Assembly (NCBI RefSeq): GCF_000422245.1
Contig: NZ_ATHI01000031.1
Span: 124,001 to 188,000 of the forward strand
DNA: 64,000 nucleotides
DNA from: Alkalidesulfovibrio alkalitolerans DSM 16529
Lineage (GTDB): Bacteria; Desulfobacterota; Desulfovibrionia; Desulfovibrionales; Desulfovibrionaceae
Direction of reading: 5' to 3'
Numbering within the stretch: the first letter of the stretch is position 1; the number at the start of each line of letters is the position of its first letter. Below, in pieces: positions 15,951-25,117 of this stretch. The notes under the pieces are model-generated. The model was not told the origin of the DNA and ran no database searches. It worked only from the letters and a program-made list of their open reading frames with translations. The translations under genes and the position numbers were made by a program.

Positions 15951-17348
15951 TTAGAACTTGTAGACGAAGCCCACCGAGGTGCGCCACATCTGGGTCTGGT
16001 TGTCGACGGCGTTGCCGACACCAGGAGCGTTGCGCCAGGTGTTCTTGTGGAAGTTAGGCCAGGCGATGCCGAGGTCGGCGATGAAGGACAGCTCTTCCAT
16101 GATCTTGTAGGTGTTGTTGAAGTCGATCGCGAAGACGGTGTCCTTGGTGGTCAGGTCGGAGCCGTAGGTCAGGCCGTTGGCAGCGGCGTCCTTGTGGTTG
16201 GTGCCCTTGTAGAAGGAGAACACCAGGTCGTGACTCAGGTCTTCGATGAAGGCGATCTTCTCGAGCTTGGCGCCGATACCCCAGGAGCCCACGTAGGCGA
16301 TCATGGCGGCATCGTCGTTCAGCAGGCGGCCGCCGGAGCTGAGCATTTTGCTCTGAGTCCAGGAGCCAGCGATGACGGGCATGCGCTCGTCACCGTTGGA
16401 GTCGCGGCTGTCAACGCCGGAGCCGTACCAGGCGGACAGGGAGGGAACGAACCAGGACAGGCCGTTGTACTGCACGGCCAGGTCGGCCAGCCAGCCGGAG
16501 CGATCCTGATTCTTGGCCTTCTGGTCGATGCTGCCGTAGTTGAAGTCGGCGTAGATCACGAAGGGATCGAGCACGTTGACTTCAAAGCCGGAGCCCACCC
16601 ACCAGGGGGTGGCCTGGTTCTTCAGCGCGCCGGTGCCGCTGTAGGAAACAAGACCGGAGAAATCGGTCGGGTAGGCCGAAGTCTTGAAATCACCGTCGAG
16701 GCCATTCTTGCCCACGAAGGCAACGGAGACGAAGGGCTTCAGCTTGAAGCCGTCGAAGGTCAGGGGCACGGCCAGCAAGGTGGCGTCGAACTGGCCGTTG
16801 CCTTCTTCAATGCGATTCCAACTCGAGCCTTCAGTCTCATGGAGACGCCAGAAGCCGAGAACGGTGCTGACCATGTCGTTCCACTTGTTGGCCACGGTAA
16901 TGCCGGTGGCATCGTCGTCCATGATGGCGGAGCCGAAGTACCCGGAGTTCGGGAACACGGCGCCCATGGTGCCCACGGTGGTGATCAGGGACTGGTAGGT
17001 GGGCCACTTGAACTCGAGGTAGGCGCGCTTCACCTTCACAATCGTCCGGTCAGCAGCAATAGAGCCGCCCGAAGTTTTGTCACCCCAGAAGGTGCTACCG
17101 ATTTCGAACGCGACGTTCATGTTCACGTTCTCGTTGGCGCGGAAGTTGAAGTACACGCGGGCGCGGTGTTGCAGACCGTTGTGCTTCTGCTGGTCCTGGC
17201 CGCTGTAGCTCTTGGTCCAGTCCTTGTTGCCCCAGTAGGTGTAGTTGGCCTTGAACTCGCCGGTGGCCTTGACGTCCAGGGCGTGGGCCATGCCGGCCGC
17301 GCCGAGGACGAAAGCCGCCAGTGCGAAGAGCACGAGGAGCTTTTTCAT
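15951..17348 (-). CDS. Outer membrane porin (trimeric type)
   Basis: 465 aa. The start at 17348 follows AAGGAAGG by about eight bases; the ORF extends further upstream only by chance. Residues 1-23 (MKKLLVLFALAAFVLGAAGMAHA) are a Sec signal peptide with an AHA cleavage site. The mature protein shows alternating aromatic/hydrophobic strands and ends in ...SVGFVYKF, the C-terminal Phe recognised by the outer-membrane assembly machinery. This resembles the abundant homotrimeric porins of Desulfovibrio. Own promoter and strong terminator and high use of preferred codons suggest heavy expression. Solute specificity is unknown. Confidence 0.88.
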   Translation of the reverse strand: MKKLLVLFALAAFVLGAAGMAHALDVKATGEFKANYTYWGNKDWTKSYSGQDQQKHNGLQHRARVYFNFRANENVNMNVAFEIGSTFWGDKTSGGSIAADRTIVKVKRAYLEFKWPTYQSLITTVGTMGAVFPNSGYFGSAIMDDDATGITVANKWNDMVSTVLGFWRLHETEGSSWNRIEEGNGQFDATLLAVPLTFDGFKLKPFVSVAFVGKNGLDGDFKTSAYPTDFSGLVSYSGTGALKNQATPWWVGSGFEVNVLDPFVIYADFNYGSIDQKAKNQDRSGWLADLAVQYNGLSWFVPSLSAWYGSGVDSRDSNGDERMPVIAGSWTQSKMLSSGGRLLNDDAAMIAYVGSWGIGAKLEKIAFIEDLSHDLVFSFYKGTNHKDAAANGLTYGSDLTTKDTVFAIDFNNTYKIMEELSFIADLGIAWPNFHKNTWRNAPGVGNAVDNQTQMWRTSVGFVYKF

Positions 17349-17434
17349 GAGGTTTACCTTCCTTCTTTTGCTGTGCTGTGGTCTGACAAACATCCGACAC
17401 CGCGAACCCCGGAAATCCGGAATTCTTGAAAATC

Positions 17435-17463
17435 GGTCTAGCGCCTTTGCTCGCGGCATGCAA
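17435..17463 (-). promoter_or_regulatory. Predicted promoter of the porin gene
   Basis: On the minus strand TTGCAT (17463-17458) and TAGACC (17440-17435) are separated by exactly 17 bases, giving a leader of about 80 nt. The -10 resembles the TAGAxx boxes predicted before tRNA-Arg and icd in this window. Confidence 0.4.
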
Positions 17464-17480
17464 TCAATTTTTTGGCATTT

Positions 17481-17498
17481 GGTAAAAAAATTTTTACC
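17481..17498. promoter_or_regulatory. A/T inverted repeat upstream of the porin promoter
   Basis: GGTAAAAA and TTTTTACC are separated by AA, an 18-bp near-perfect palindrome in an A/T tract just upstream of the porin -35 box. It could be an operator or an UP-like element for strong transcription; the rest of the 17349-17664 divergent intergenic region shows no gene. Confidence 0.35.
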
Positions 17499-17664
17499 GT
17501 CCAGTTTTTTGTACCGCCGTCTTGCCTGACGGTTCATCCCGAAAAGTTCGTCATCGAGCGGGGGCATCGTGAAAGCCTCGTGGTCTATGCGATACAAGGC
17601 TTCCCCGGCCGTCCAGCTCGCGCGGGCCTTTACGCCGCCCCCGCGAATGCCTAGGTAGAAGGCG

Positions 17665-19473
17665 ATGACGGACGCACGCACCATCCTGCTCCAAGCGCCG
17701 GACGCGCCGGGCGTTTACCTGATGAAGGACGCCAAGGGGCGCGTCCTTTACGTGGGCAAGGCCAAGCGCCTCAAGCGCCGTCTGGCGTCTTACTTCAAGG
17801 CGGCCGACGTCCTGGAGCCCAAGACGCGGGCGCTCATGGCCAGGGTGGCCGCCGTGGACACGCTGCTCACGGCCACGGAGAAGGAGGCGCTGCTCCTCGA
17901 AAACAGCCTGATCAAGAAGCACCGGCCGCGCTACAACATCGTCCTGCGCGACGACAAACAGTACCTGCTCTTCAGGCTCTCCAAGGGGCATCCCTTTCCC
18001 CGCCTGAGCGTGACCCGCAAGGTGGAGCGCGACGGCTCGGTCTATTTCGGTCCTTTCACCTCCGCGGCCGCGGCCAAGGAGACCTGGCGGCTCATCGGCC
18101 GCATCTTTCCCCTGCGCAAGTGCACGGACCGGGTCATGGCCAACCGCGCGCGGCCCTGCCTGTATCATTATATGAAGCAATGCCTGGCCCCGTGCGTGCT
18201 CGACGTCCCGCGCGAGGAGTACGCCGCCCTGGTGGGCAAGGTGGAGATGCTGCTCTCGGGCCGTTCGGGGGAACTTGTGCGCGATCTCACGGCGCGCATG
18301 CGCGAGGCCTCCGACGCCCTGGCCTTCGAGCGGGCGGCCGAGTTGCGCGACCAGATCGCGGCCGTGCGCACGACCCTGGAGCGCCAGGCCACGGTCATCC
18401 CCGGTGGGGGCGACATGGACGTGGCGAACGTGGCCGCGAGCGAGGGTGGGCTCGGTCTGAGCCTTCTTTTCGTGCGCGAGGGGCGGCTCATCGGCCAGAA
18501 AAGCTTTTTCTGGGCCGGACGGGACAGCGAGGACGGCCAGGAAGCCGTGGCCGCCGCGCTGGTCCAGTTCTACGGCCCCAGGCGGCTCATTCCGCCCACG
18601 GTGCTCGTGCCCTGGGCCCTGCGCGACGAGACAGTGGCCCAGGTGCTGGCCGAGCGGCGCGAGGCCCAGGTCTGGGTCCGTCCGCCGCGTTCGACGCCGG
18701 AGAAGGCCCTGCTGGACATGGCGCGCAAGAACGCGGCCCAGGCCTGCGCCACGTGCAGGGACGGGGCCGGGAGGGAGGCGCTCCTCGATGCGCTGGCCCG
18801 CGCGCTGCGCCTGGGTGGCCCGCCCGAGCGCATCGAATGCGTGGACGTATCCCATTTGCAGGGCGAAGCCACGCGCGCCGGGCACGTCGTCTTCGCGGGC
18901 GGGGAGCCCCGGCCGGACGACAACCGGGCCTACGCCCTCGAAGACGTGGGCGGCGACGACTATCGCGCCCTGGCCGAGTGGGCCCGACGGCGCATCGAGA
19001 GCGGCCCGCCATGGCCCGATCTGGTGCTCGTGGACGGCGGACGAGGACAGGTGGAGGCCGTGCGCCGCGTCCTGGCCGAGGCCGGGCACGAAGGGCTCTT
19101 CGCGCTCGCTGGCATCGTCAAGGCCGGGCGCGGCGCGGCGGAGCGCGGCGACACCGTTTTTCTGCCCGGACGCAAGAACCCCCTGCCGATCCGGCCGGGC
19201 GGGGCCGAGATGCTCTTTTTGCAACGCATGCGCGACGCGGCGCATGATTTCGTCATTGGCAGGCAGCGCAAGGCGCGGCGCAAGGAGGCCGTGAAAAGCG
19301 ACGTCCTGTCGCTGCCCGGCGTCGGCCCCAAGACCGCCCGGCTGCTGTGGGATCGCTTTTCCTCCGTGGACGCCATGCGCGAGGCCAGCGAGGACGATCT
19401 GGCCGCCCTGCCGGGCGTGGGCCACAAGCGGGCCGCGCGTCTGCATGAGACCCTGCGCGCGCTCGTGGGGTGA
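17665..19473 (+). CDS. uvrC: Excinuclease ABC subunit C
   Basis: 602 aa. Domains in order: GIY-YIG nuclease (PGVYLMKDAKGRVLYVGKAK, residues about 12-95) that makes the 3' incision, a Cys-bearing linker (CLYHYMKQCLAPC), a UVR/UvrB-binding helix pair (about 200-235), the RNase H-like domain for 5' incision with CVDVSHLQGE and LVLVDGGRGQ, and C-terminal helix-hairpin-helix motifs (LPGVGPKTA, LPGVGHKRAA). Acts with UvrAB in nucleotide excision repair. Monocistronic in appearance; the ribosome site is weak. Length matches UvrC. Confidence 0.97.
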   Translation: MTDARTILLQAPDAPGVYLMKDAKGRVLYVGKAKRLKRRLASYFKAADVLEPKTRALMARVAAVDTLLTATEKEALLLENSLIKKHRPRYNIVLRDDKQYLLFRLSKGHPFPRLSVTRKVERDGSVYFGPFTSAAAAKETWRLIGRIFPLRKCTDRVMANRARPCLYHYMKQCLAPCVLDVPREEYAALVGKVEMLLSGRSGELVRDLTARMREASDALAFERAAELRDQIAAVRTTLERQATVIPGGGDMDVANVAASEGGLGLSLLFVREGRLIGQKSFFWAGRDSEDGQEAVAAALVQFYGPRRLIPPTVLVPWALRDETVAQVLAERREAQVWVRPPRSTPEKALLDMARKNAAQACATCRDGAGREALLDALARALRLGGPPERIECVDVSHLQGEATRAGHVVFAGGEPRPDDNRAYALEDVGGDDYRALAEWARRRIESGPPWPDLVLVDGGRGQVEAVRRVLAEAGHEGLFALAGIVKAGRGAAERGDTVFLPGRKNPLPIRPGGAEMLFLQRMRDAAHDFVIGRQRKARRKEAVKSDVLSLPGVGPKTARLLWDRFSSVDAMREASEDDLAALPGVGHKRAARLHETLRALVG

Positions 19474-19601
19474 GCAGTGCGGGCGGCTTTGCACTTCGGA
19501 AAGTAACCTGCTATGGCACGACTTCCCGCCAAGGAGCCGTGGGCGCGCCGCGCAAGGCCGCCTCGCAAGCCAGCGACTTGGAGGACGTGGAGGAGATGAA
19601 A

Positions 19602-21296
19602 ATGCATTGTGTTCGTATCGCCGCGCTGTTCGTGGCGCTCGTCGGATCGCTCCTGGCCGGCCTCGTTTCTGCGGCCTCGGCGCAGGAAGCCGGAAAGACC
19701 TTCGCGGTCACGCCGTTCAAGATCATGGGGCCGGACAACTACGCCTACCTTGGCCCGGCCATCCAGAGCATGCTCACCTCGCGCCTGACCTGGCGCGGCC
19801 ACTTCGACCCCATCGAGCCGTCCGGAGTCGCGGGCGCGGGCGTTCCCACGGCCGCCGCCCAGGCGCGCGAGGCCTTGCAGAAGCTCGGGACCGACTATCT
19901 CGTCTTCGGCTCCGCTACCATCGTGGGTGAAGACGTGAGCCTGGACGTGCAGGTCGTGGACGCCGCGGGCAACCACTGGCCCAAAAGTTCCTCGGTCAAG
20001 CTGAGCGCCCTCATCCCGGCCATGGAAGGGGTCGCGCAGTCCATCAACGCCGAGGTCTTCAAGCGTCCCGGCGCGGACGCCAAGGCGGCCGTGGCGCAGG
20101 GGCAGCCCAGGCAGCAGGTTCAGATGATGAATCCCGACCTGGTCTACAACGAGCAGGACGCGCGCCAGGACTTCTTCCTGAACCCGTACTTCCGGCAGCA
20201 GGAGACCCCTGACCAGTCCGGGCGCTGGCGCAGCCAGACCCTGCCCGTGCAGGCCGCGAGCATGGTCATCGACGACCTCGACGGCGACGGGGTGAACGAG
20301 ATCGTCCTGCTTGAGGATGGAAAGCTCAACGTCTACAGCATCCACTCGGGCCGCATGGACCTTCAGGCGAGCATCGAGGTTCCAAGCCGCGTTCGCTCGT
20401 TGCGGGTGAACACGTTCGAACTTGGGATGGTCTCCCGCAACAACATCATCATTACCGGGCTTGCGGACGAGTACGAGGAGACGCGACGCAGGGACGGAAC
20501 CCCTTGGAGCGCGGTGCTGGCCTATGACGGCGGAAGGCTGCAATACGTCCAGGAGAACATCCCCCTGTTCATGGACGCGGTGCAGGTTCCCCCCTATTAC
20601 CGCAAGATGCTGTTCTGCCAGAAGAAAGGCAACAACCACCCCCTGGACGGCACCGTCCACGAGGTCATCGTCTCGAACGGGCAGATACAGCCCGGCGTCC
20701 GGGTGAATCTGCCCGCGTACGGGAACATCTTCAACTTCGGCTACATGCCCACCCAGGACGGCGAAATGATCCTGGTGGTGGACGACTTCGACCGCATCCG
20801 CGTGAACACGGCCACCGGACGCTTCGTCGCCCAGACCGGCGACGAGTACGCCAACTCGCCCGTGGGCTTCAACTACGCCAAGCGCGTGGCCGGGCTCGGC
20901 GCAAGCCAATCCTCCGAGACGAACAAGTACTGGATATCCGGGCGACTCTTGCTGGCGAAACTGGCCGACAAGAACAAGTACGAGCTGATCGTCGGCCGGA
21001 ACATCTCCAAGGCGGCCAACATCTTCGCCAACTACCGCGACTTCCCCTTCGGCGAAGTTCATTCTCTGTACTGGGACGGCGTCGGCCTCTCCCTGATCTG
21101 GAAGACCAGACAGTTCAAAGGGACCGTGGTCGATTACGCCGTGGCGGACATCGACAATGACGGCAACAAGGAACTCTGCGTGCTGCTGCACACCTATTCG
21201 GGCACGGCCGGGCTGAGCTCCAGGCGCTCGGTCATCGAGGCCTTCAAGCTTTCGCTCGAACCAACTCCGGAAAACGCCCAGCCGCAGGCGCAATAG
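19602..21296 (+). CDS. Exported FG-GAP/VCBS repeat protein
   Basis: 564 aa. The start at 19602 has GGAGG eight bases upstream; an ATG at 19596 is also in frame. A signal peptide (VRIAALFVALVGSLLAGLVSAASA) precedes a region of about 130 residues (KTFAVTPFKIMGPDNYAYLG...) that resembles the CsgG/TolB-N-like fold used by lipoprotein secretion and TolB-type proteins. Two Asp-rich calcium-type repeats follow, DDLDGDGVNEIVLL and DIDNDGNKELCVLL, as in beta-propeller FG-GAP proteins. Probably periplasmic or envelope-associated. No named function; it ends before a strong terminator. Confidence 0.75.
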   Translation: MHCVRIAALFVALVGSLLAGLVSAASAQEAGKTFAVTPFKIMGPDNYAYLGPAIQSMLTSRLTWRGHFDPIEPSGVAGAGVPTAAAQAREALQKLGTDYLVFGSATIVGEDVSLDVQVVDAAGNHWPKSSSVKLSALIPAMEGVAQSINAEVFKRPGADAKAAVAQGQPRQQVQMMNPDLVYNEQDARQDFFLNPYFRQQETPDQSGRWRSQTLPVQAASMVIDDLDGDGVNEIVLLEDGKLNVYSIHSGRMDLQASIEVPSRVRSLRVNTFELGMVSRNNIIITGLADEYEETRRRDGTPWSAVLAYDGGRLQYVQENIPLFMDAVQVPPYYRKMLFCQKKGNNHPLDGTVHEVIVSNGQIQPGVRVNLPAYGNIFNFGYMPTQDGEMILVVDDFDRIRVNTATGRFVAQTGDEYANSPVGFNYAKRVAGLGASQSSETNKYWISGRLLLAKLADKNKYELIVGRNISKAANIFANYRDFPFGEVHSLYWDGVGLSLIWKTRQFKGTVVDYAVADIDNDGNKELCVLLHTYSGTAGLSSRRSVIEAFKLSLEPTPENAQPQAQ

Positions 21297-21323
21297 GGCT
21301 TTGACGTCGAGTCTGAAATTCGG

Positions 21324-21369
21324 AAAAACCCCGGTCCGATGCGCTTCTAGGCATCGGACCGGGGTTTTT
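21324..21369. terminator. Bidirectional terminator between convergent genes
   Basis: AAAAACCCCGGTCCGATGC pairs perfectly with its complement across an eight-base loop; A5 and T5 flanks give U tracts on either strand. It serves the FG-GAP gene (+) and the MBL hydrolase gene (-). Confidence 0.95.
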
Positions 21370-21417
21370 CGTGTTCCTGCGGGGCGGGATGTCGTCAGGT
21401 CGTCCCGCGAGATGTCG

Positions 21418-22137
21418 TCAGTCGCACTCGCAATCGCCGTCCGGCCCGGGAGAGGAAAAGGTCGTGGACGCGCCGGGCGCGAGCGCCAGAATTTCCGTGT
21501 CCGGGGCGATGCGCGCCAGCGCGGCCTTGAAGTCCTCTGTGCCTTGGGCCAGGATGGGGAATGTGCCCCAATGCATGGGCACCGCGCGCTTGCAGCTCAG
21601 GAGCTTGCAGGCGTAGGCCGCCTGTTCGGCGTCCATGTTGAAACGGCCGTCGATGGGCAGCATGGCCGCGTGGATGGTGTGGAATCTGCCGAACAACTCC
21701 ATCGAACTGAATATCCCCGTGTCGCCCGAATGGTACAGGCACAGGCCGTCGGGCAGGGTGATGATGAACCCGGCGGCCGTGCCCGTGGCCGAGGAATGCA
21801 TGGCCTGGACCATCTTGATCCGAAAACCCGCGACTTCCACCGTGCCGCCGATGTTCATGCCCACGGCCTTTTGCGGCGAAAGCCCCTGGTTCACGAGCTT
21901 GCCGCACAGGTCGAACATGGCCACCAGTGTGGCCCCGGTGGCCAGGCAGATGTCCAGGGCCTGGCCGATGTGGTCGTCGTGGTCATGGGTCACGCAGACC
22001 ACGTCCACCTTGCCCACGTCCTCCGCCCGTGAGGGGGCGTTCGGATTGCCCGCGAAGAAGGGGTCCACGAGCAGAACAGCCTCGGGCGAGGCGATCCTGA
22101 AATTCGAATGCCCAAGCCAGGTCAGCGTCGTTGGCAT
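21418..22137 (-). CDS. Metallo-beta-lactamase fold hydrolase (UPF0173 type)
   Basis: 239 aa. AAGGAG lies seven bases before the ATG at 22137; the ORF runs further upstream without meaning. Metal motif HDHDDHIG (HxHxDH), then HSSATG, HSGDTG and MHWGTFP supply the remaining ligands, a pattern of the UPF0173 metal-dependent hydrolases. Cytoplasmic; substrate unknown. It is 17 bases downstream of ubiX and likely in one operon with it. The C-terminal tail is acidic and has a single Cys (DGDCECD). Confidence 0.85.
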   Translation of the reverse strand: MPTTLTWLGHSNFRIASPEAVLLVDPFFAGNPNAPSRAEDVGKVDVVCVTHDHDDHIGQALDICLATGATLVAMFDLCGKLVNQGLSPQKAVGMNIGGTVEVAGFRIKMVQAMHSSATGTAAGFIITLPDGLCLYHSGDTGIFSSMELFGRFHTIHAAMLPIDGRFNMDAEQAAYACKLLSCKRAVPMHWGTFPILAQGTEDFKAALARIAPDTEILALAPGASTTFSSPGPDGDCECD

Positions 22138-22154
22138 GGCGTGCTCCTTTGGAT

Positions 22155-22721
22155 TCAGGTGTTCCAGGGCCGCACGAGGGTCTGCGGCAGCCCCAGGTGG
22201 TCCAGTATCCGGGCGGCCATGAAGTCCGCCAGGGAGTCCACGGAATCGGCCCCGGCGTAAAAGCCGGGGCACGCGGGCATGATGACGGCGCCCGCACGGG
22301 TGGCGGTGGCCATGTTCTCGATGTGGATTAGCGAAAGTGGCGTCTCGCGCGTCACGAGGACCAGGGGACGGCGCTCCTTGAGCGCCACGTCCGCCGCGCG
22401 GTGCACAAGATTGGAGCCGGTGCCTGCGGCGATGCAGGCAAGGGTGCTCATGGTGCAGGGGCACACCACCATGCCGTGGTGCGGCCACGAGCCGCTGGCG
22501 GGCGAGGCAGCCATGTCGGTCGCCTCGTGCACGACGTCGGCGGCGTCCTCGATGCGGCGTCCGCCATCGGGAGATTCGAGGGCCAGCACGCGGCGGGCTG
22601 CCTCCGAAAAGATGACGTGCAGCGAGACGTCCGGAGTCTCGGCCAGGGTCTCGGCTAGGCGCACGGCGTAGGGCATGCCGCTTGCGCCGGTCACGGCGAG
22701 GAGGATGGTGCGGGTGGTCAT
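22155..22721 (-). CDS. ubiX: UbiX family flavin prenyltransferase
   Basis: 188 aa. VTGASGMPYAVRLAE is the FMN-binding loop of UbiX/Pad1, with the SGSWPHHGMVVCPCTMSTLACIAAG core and TRETPLSLIH, and MPACPGFYAG near the end. UbiX makes prenylated FMN for UbiD-type decarboxylases; no ubiD is in the window. In anaerobes it usually supports menaquinone (futalosine) or aromatic decarboxylation. It overlaps the upstream gene by four bases (ATGA). Confidence 0.93.
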   Translation of the reverse strand: MTTRTILLAVTGASGMPYAVRLAETLAETPDVSLHVIFSEAARRVLALESPDGGRRIEDAADVVHEATDMAASPASGSWPHHGMVVCPCTMSTLACIAAGTGSNLVHRAADVALKERRPLVLVTRETPLSLIHIENMATATRAGAVIMPACPGFYAGADSVDSLADFMAARILDHLGLPQTLVRPWNT

Positions 22722-23422
22722 GCGCGCTCCAGGGAGGCGTTTGCATCGCCGGGGCGGGTGAAGACAGCGGTTTCCCAGACGCCGTTGGCGAAGGATTGTG
22801 TGGTCCAGCCGTGCGTCATGTCGCGGATGGGCTGGTATTTGGGCCACTCCGCGTTGTCCAGGACCAAAAGGCCGCCGGGCGCGAGCTTGTCCAGGGCGTT
22901 CCGGGCGCAGGCTACGCGGGCGCGGCCATCGACAAGCACCAGATCGAAATGGCCGTCGGGATAGTCGAGCACGGCGTCGGCGTAGGCCCTGAACTGCGGC
23001 TTGTCCTCGCGGGCCTCGGGATCGTTCCAGCGCGCCGGTCTGGCCGGATTCGGCGCGGGCGGATCGCCCTGGGCAGGATCGTGCGGCTCGACGAACCTGA
23101 GGGTGACGTTTCGCAGGTCGAGTTCCTCGATTCTGGCGGCCAGACGGCGATGCCACTTGCGGGCGTGCTCCACCGTGACCACGCTGGCCGTGCGCCGGGC
23201 GAAAAAGATGGTGCTTCGGCCGCCTCCCCACTCGAAAACGCGGTACTCGGGCTTGAGGAATGCCTCGATGCGGCTCACGGCCCCAGAAACGAGCCATGGA
23301 TAGTCGGGCGAAAGGGCCATGCGCAGCTTGACCGGCGCGTGCAGCAGTTCGCGGGCCGCCTGCTTGAACAGGCGCGACAGGACAGGGTCGCTCTGCGTGG
23401 GGTGTATCGGCTGGATGTACAT
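22718..23422 (-). CDS. SAM-dependent methyltransferase-like protein
   Basis: 234 aa from the ATG at 23422 (MYIQPIHPTQ). A Rossmann-like motif FEWGGGRSTIFFA resembles a methyltransferase motif I, followed by VVTVEHARKW, FDLVLVDGRARV and APGGLLVLDNAE, all as in class I methyltransferases related to O-methyltransferases. Start choice is uncertain because only a weak GAGA precedes it; the longer ORF reaches into the tRNA-Arg gene and is not credible. Translationally coupled to ubiX. Substrate unknown. Confidence 0.7.
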   Translation of the reverse strand: MYIQPIHPTQSDPVLSRLFKQAARELLHAPVKLRMALSPDYPWLVSGAVSRIEAFLKPEYRVFEWGGGRSTIFFARRTASVVTVEHARKWHRRLAARIEELDLRNVTLRFVEPHDPAQGDPPAPNPARPARWNDPEAREDKPQFRAYADAVLDYPDGHFDLVLVDGRARVACARNALDKLAPGGLLVLDNAEWPKYQPIRDMTHGWTTQSFANGVWETAVFTRPGDANASLERA

Positions 23423-23505
23423 TGTCTCGCGTGCCGGGATTCGGTGTTTTTCAGGGAACGGGAACAACCATACCTGACACAGCGGGCGGCTTTTGCCAAG
23501 TCCGC

Positions 23506-23534
23506 TTGACAAGGCAGACGGCAGCACATAGAAC
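23506..23534 (+). promoter_or_regulatory. Promoter of tRNA-Arg
   Basis: TTGACA (23506-23511), 17-base spacer, TAGAAC (23529-23534), ending 11 bases before the mature tRNA 5' end. Near-consensus sigma-70 promoter. Confidence 0.75.
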
Positions 23535-23545
23535 GTGTTCCCTTC

Positions 23546-23622
<77 letters not shown>

Positions 23623-23654
23623 TCGAAGAGTCCGGCAACGTCCGAGATAGTTCG

Positions 23655-23682
23655 AAAAGCCTCGTGAAAACGGGGCTTTTTT
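23655..23682 (+). terminator. Terminator after tRNA-Arg
   Basis: AAAAGCCTCG pairs with CGGGGCTTTT (one G-U) across TGAAAA, followed by further T residues. Confidence 0.85.
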
Positions 23683-24250
23683 GTTGTCGGCTCTCATGCC
23701 GGGCGATGTGCGACTCTCGGTCGAGCCTTCCTCCAACTTCGCATGATGACAGCAATTTTGGATTGATGGATGTTTTATGTGTCTGAAGCAATCATCGTGA
23801 ATGCTATGGCCTGCGCAGATTTGACATCTCTTTTTATTCATGCCATGCATATGAGCGTTCGTGGAGGGCGCAAGGATTTTCGAGAAGAGCATCCGTATGT
23901 TCTTGTGCTGACGCGATGCGTCGCAATGATGAGATTATTTTGTCATTGCTGAGGTAAGTGGTCTTTGGTGGCTGCATTCAAGGCAGTGCAGACTCCGTGA
24001 TTCTTTCAACGCAGTGACTTCGTCGTTCCGGCGGAGCACGTCCATTCGGGCCATATGCCCGCCTCCTCGCGGCAGCGGGGGCCGGCCTTTCGGGCCGCGT
24101 CCGCTCCCGGGCCGCCAGACACGAGCACGCAACAGATCGACAGGCTTGGTCGTCGGGATCCGACGGCCAGGGGTATTGCCGGGTTGCCGGAAAAAACGGC
24201 TTCCCCTGCTTGCGCCCATCGGCAAACGACAACCCTAAGGAGAGGCAATC
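23683..24250. other. Intergenic region, AT-rich first half, no convincing gene
   Basis: From about 23,690 to 24,010 base composition drops well below the window average, unlike both flanks. A 60-residue plus-strand frame at 23770-23952 lacks a ribosome site and a recognisable pattern. From 24,010 the DNA is again GC-rich and holds small hairpins, including CGTCGG-GAT-CCGACG (24151-24165), before the AAGGAG of the ABC importer. No known riboswitch consensus was recognised. Confidence 0.5.
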
Positions 24251-25054
24251 ATGCACAGACCATTCGGAACCCTGCGCGCCGTGTCCTTTGTATTTCTGGC
24301 GTTGGCCCTTGCGGCCGCATTGTTGCTCGTGGGCTGCGGTCAGTCTGAGACGACCGCGCTTGAGCGCGTCAAGCAAAGCGGCGAGATCAGCTTTGCCATG
24401 AGCGGCGGGTATCCTCCTTTCAATTTCTACAACGAATCCAACGAACTCGTCGGGTTCGACGTTGACGTGGCACGCGAGGTCGCTTCCCGTTTGGGCGTTG
24501 CGTTCAAGCCCGTAACCACGGAATGGAGCGGAATCATCGAAGGGCTGCGCGCCGGGGCCTACGACGGCATCCTTGGCAGCATGGCCGTGACGCCGCAGCG
24601 CCTTGAGGTCGTGGATTTTTCCGTCCCTTACTATTTCTCGGGCGCACAGGTCGTCGTGCGGTCAGACGCTCCCCATGTCCTGACCTCGGATATGAACGGC
24701 AAGATTGTCGGTGTCGTCACCGGGACGACGTTCGAGGCGGACGCCCAGGCTTTGGGCGCAAGCGACGTCCGGCTTTACAAGGACGACAACCAGACTCTGC
24801 TCGAACTGCACAACAGGGTCGTGGACGGGGTCATCACCGATCGGGTGGTCGGCGTCAATGCCATGAATTCCGAGCGCTTCGACATCCGTTTGCTTGGCAC
24901 GCCACTGCGCAGCGAGGACATTGCCGTGGCTTTCCGCAAGGATGACGGCGCGCTACTTGCCGCGGTGAACGGCATTCTCACGGAGATGCACGCCGACGGC
25001 ACCCTTTCCGCCATCAGTCTGAAGTGGCTGAACGTGGACGTGACCACGCGCTAG
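24251..25054 (+). CDS. Polar amino acid ABC transporter, substrate-binding lipoprotein
   Basis: 267 aa, family 3 solute-binding protein. A lipoprotein signal ends in LLLVGC with the lipidated Cys at residue 29. The core shows [46 protein letters not shown] and [11 protein letters not shown], as in lysine/arginine/ornithine- and glutamine-type binding proteins. AAGGAG lies eight bases upstream. First gene of a five-gene plus-strand run: importer (three genes), lysine 2,3-aminomutase and beta-lysine acetyltransferase. Lysine as substrate is inferred only from that context. Confidence 0.9.
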   Translation: MHRPFGTLRAVSFVFLALALAAALLLVGCGQSETTALERVKQSGEISFAMSGGYPPFNFYNESNELVGFDVDVAREVASRLGVAFKPVTTEWSGIIEGLRAGAYDGILGSMAVTPQRLEVVDFSVPYYFSGAQVVVRSDAPHVLTSDMNGKIVGVVTGTTFEADAQALGASDVRLYKDDNQTLLELHNRVVDGVITDRVVGVNAMNSERFDIRLLGTPLRSEDIAVAFRKDDGALLAAVNGILTEMHADGTLSAISLKWLNVDVTTR

Positions 25055-25117
25055 CACGATCATCCCCGAGGAGGCGGACGATTGGGCCGTCTCCTCGGGG
25101 CAGCCGGGAAGGACTCT

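Noticed and set aside
15951-17684. Longer porin reading frame starting at 17684
   Set aside because: It would put 112 non-secretory residues before a perfect signal peptide and overlap the uvrC start region; the ATG at 17348 has the ribosome site.
17551-21293. Long minus-strand frames (647 and 777 aa) opposite uvrC and the FG-GAP gene
   Set aside because: Both lie antisense to genes with clear family motifs; composition (His/Arg/Gly/Val-rich) is that of reversed codons, no ribosome sites.
23770-23952. 60-aa plus-strand frame in the AT-rich tract after tRNA-Arg
   Set aside because: No ribosome site, no hydrophobic or domain pattern, and the tract has many short chance frames.
23950-24250. 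Lysine riboswitch upstream of the importer/ablAB operon
   Set aside because: Expected from context, but I could not align the leader with the conserved L-box core; only isolated hairpins are present. An Infernal search would settle it.
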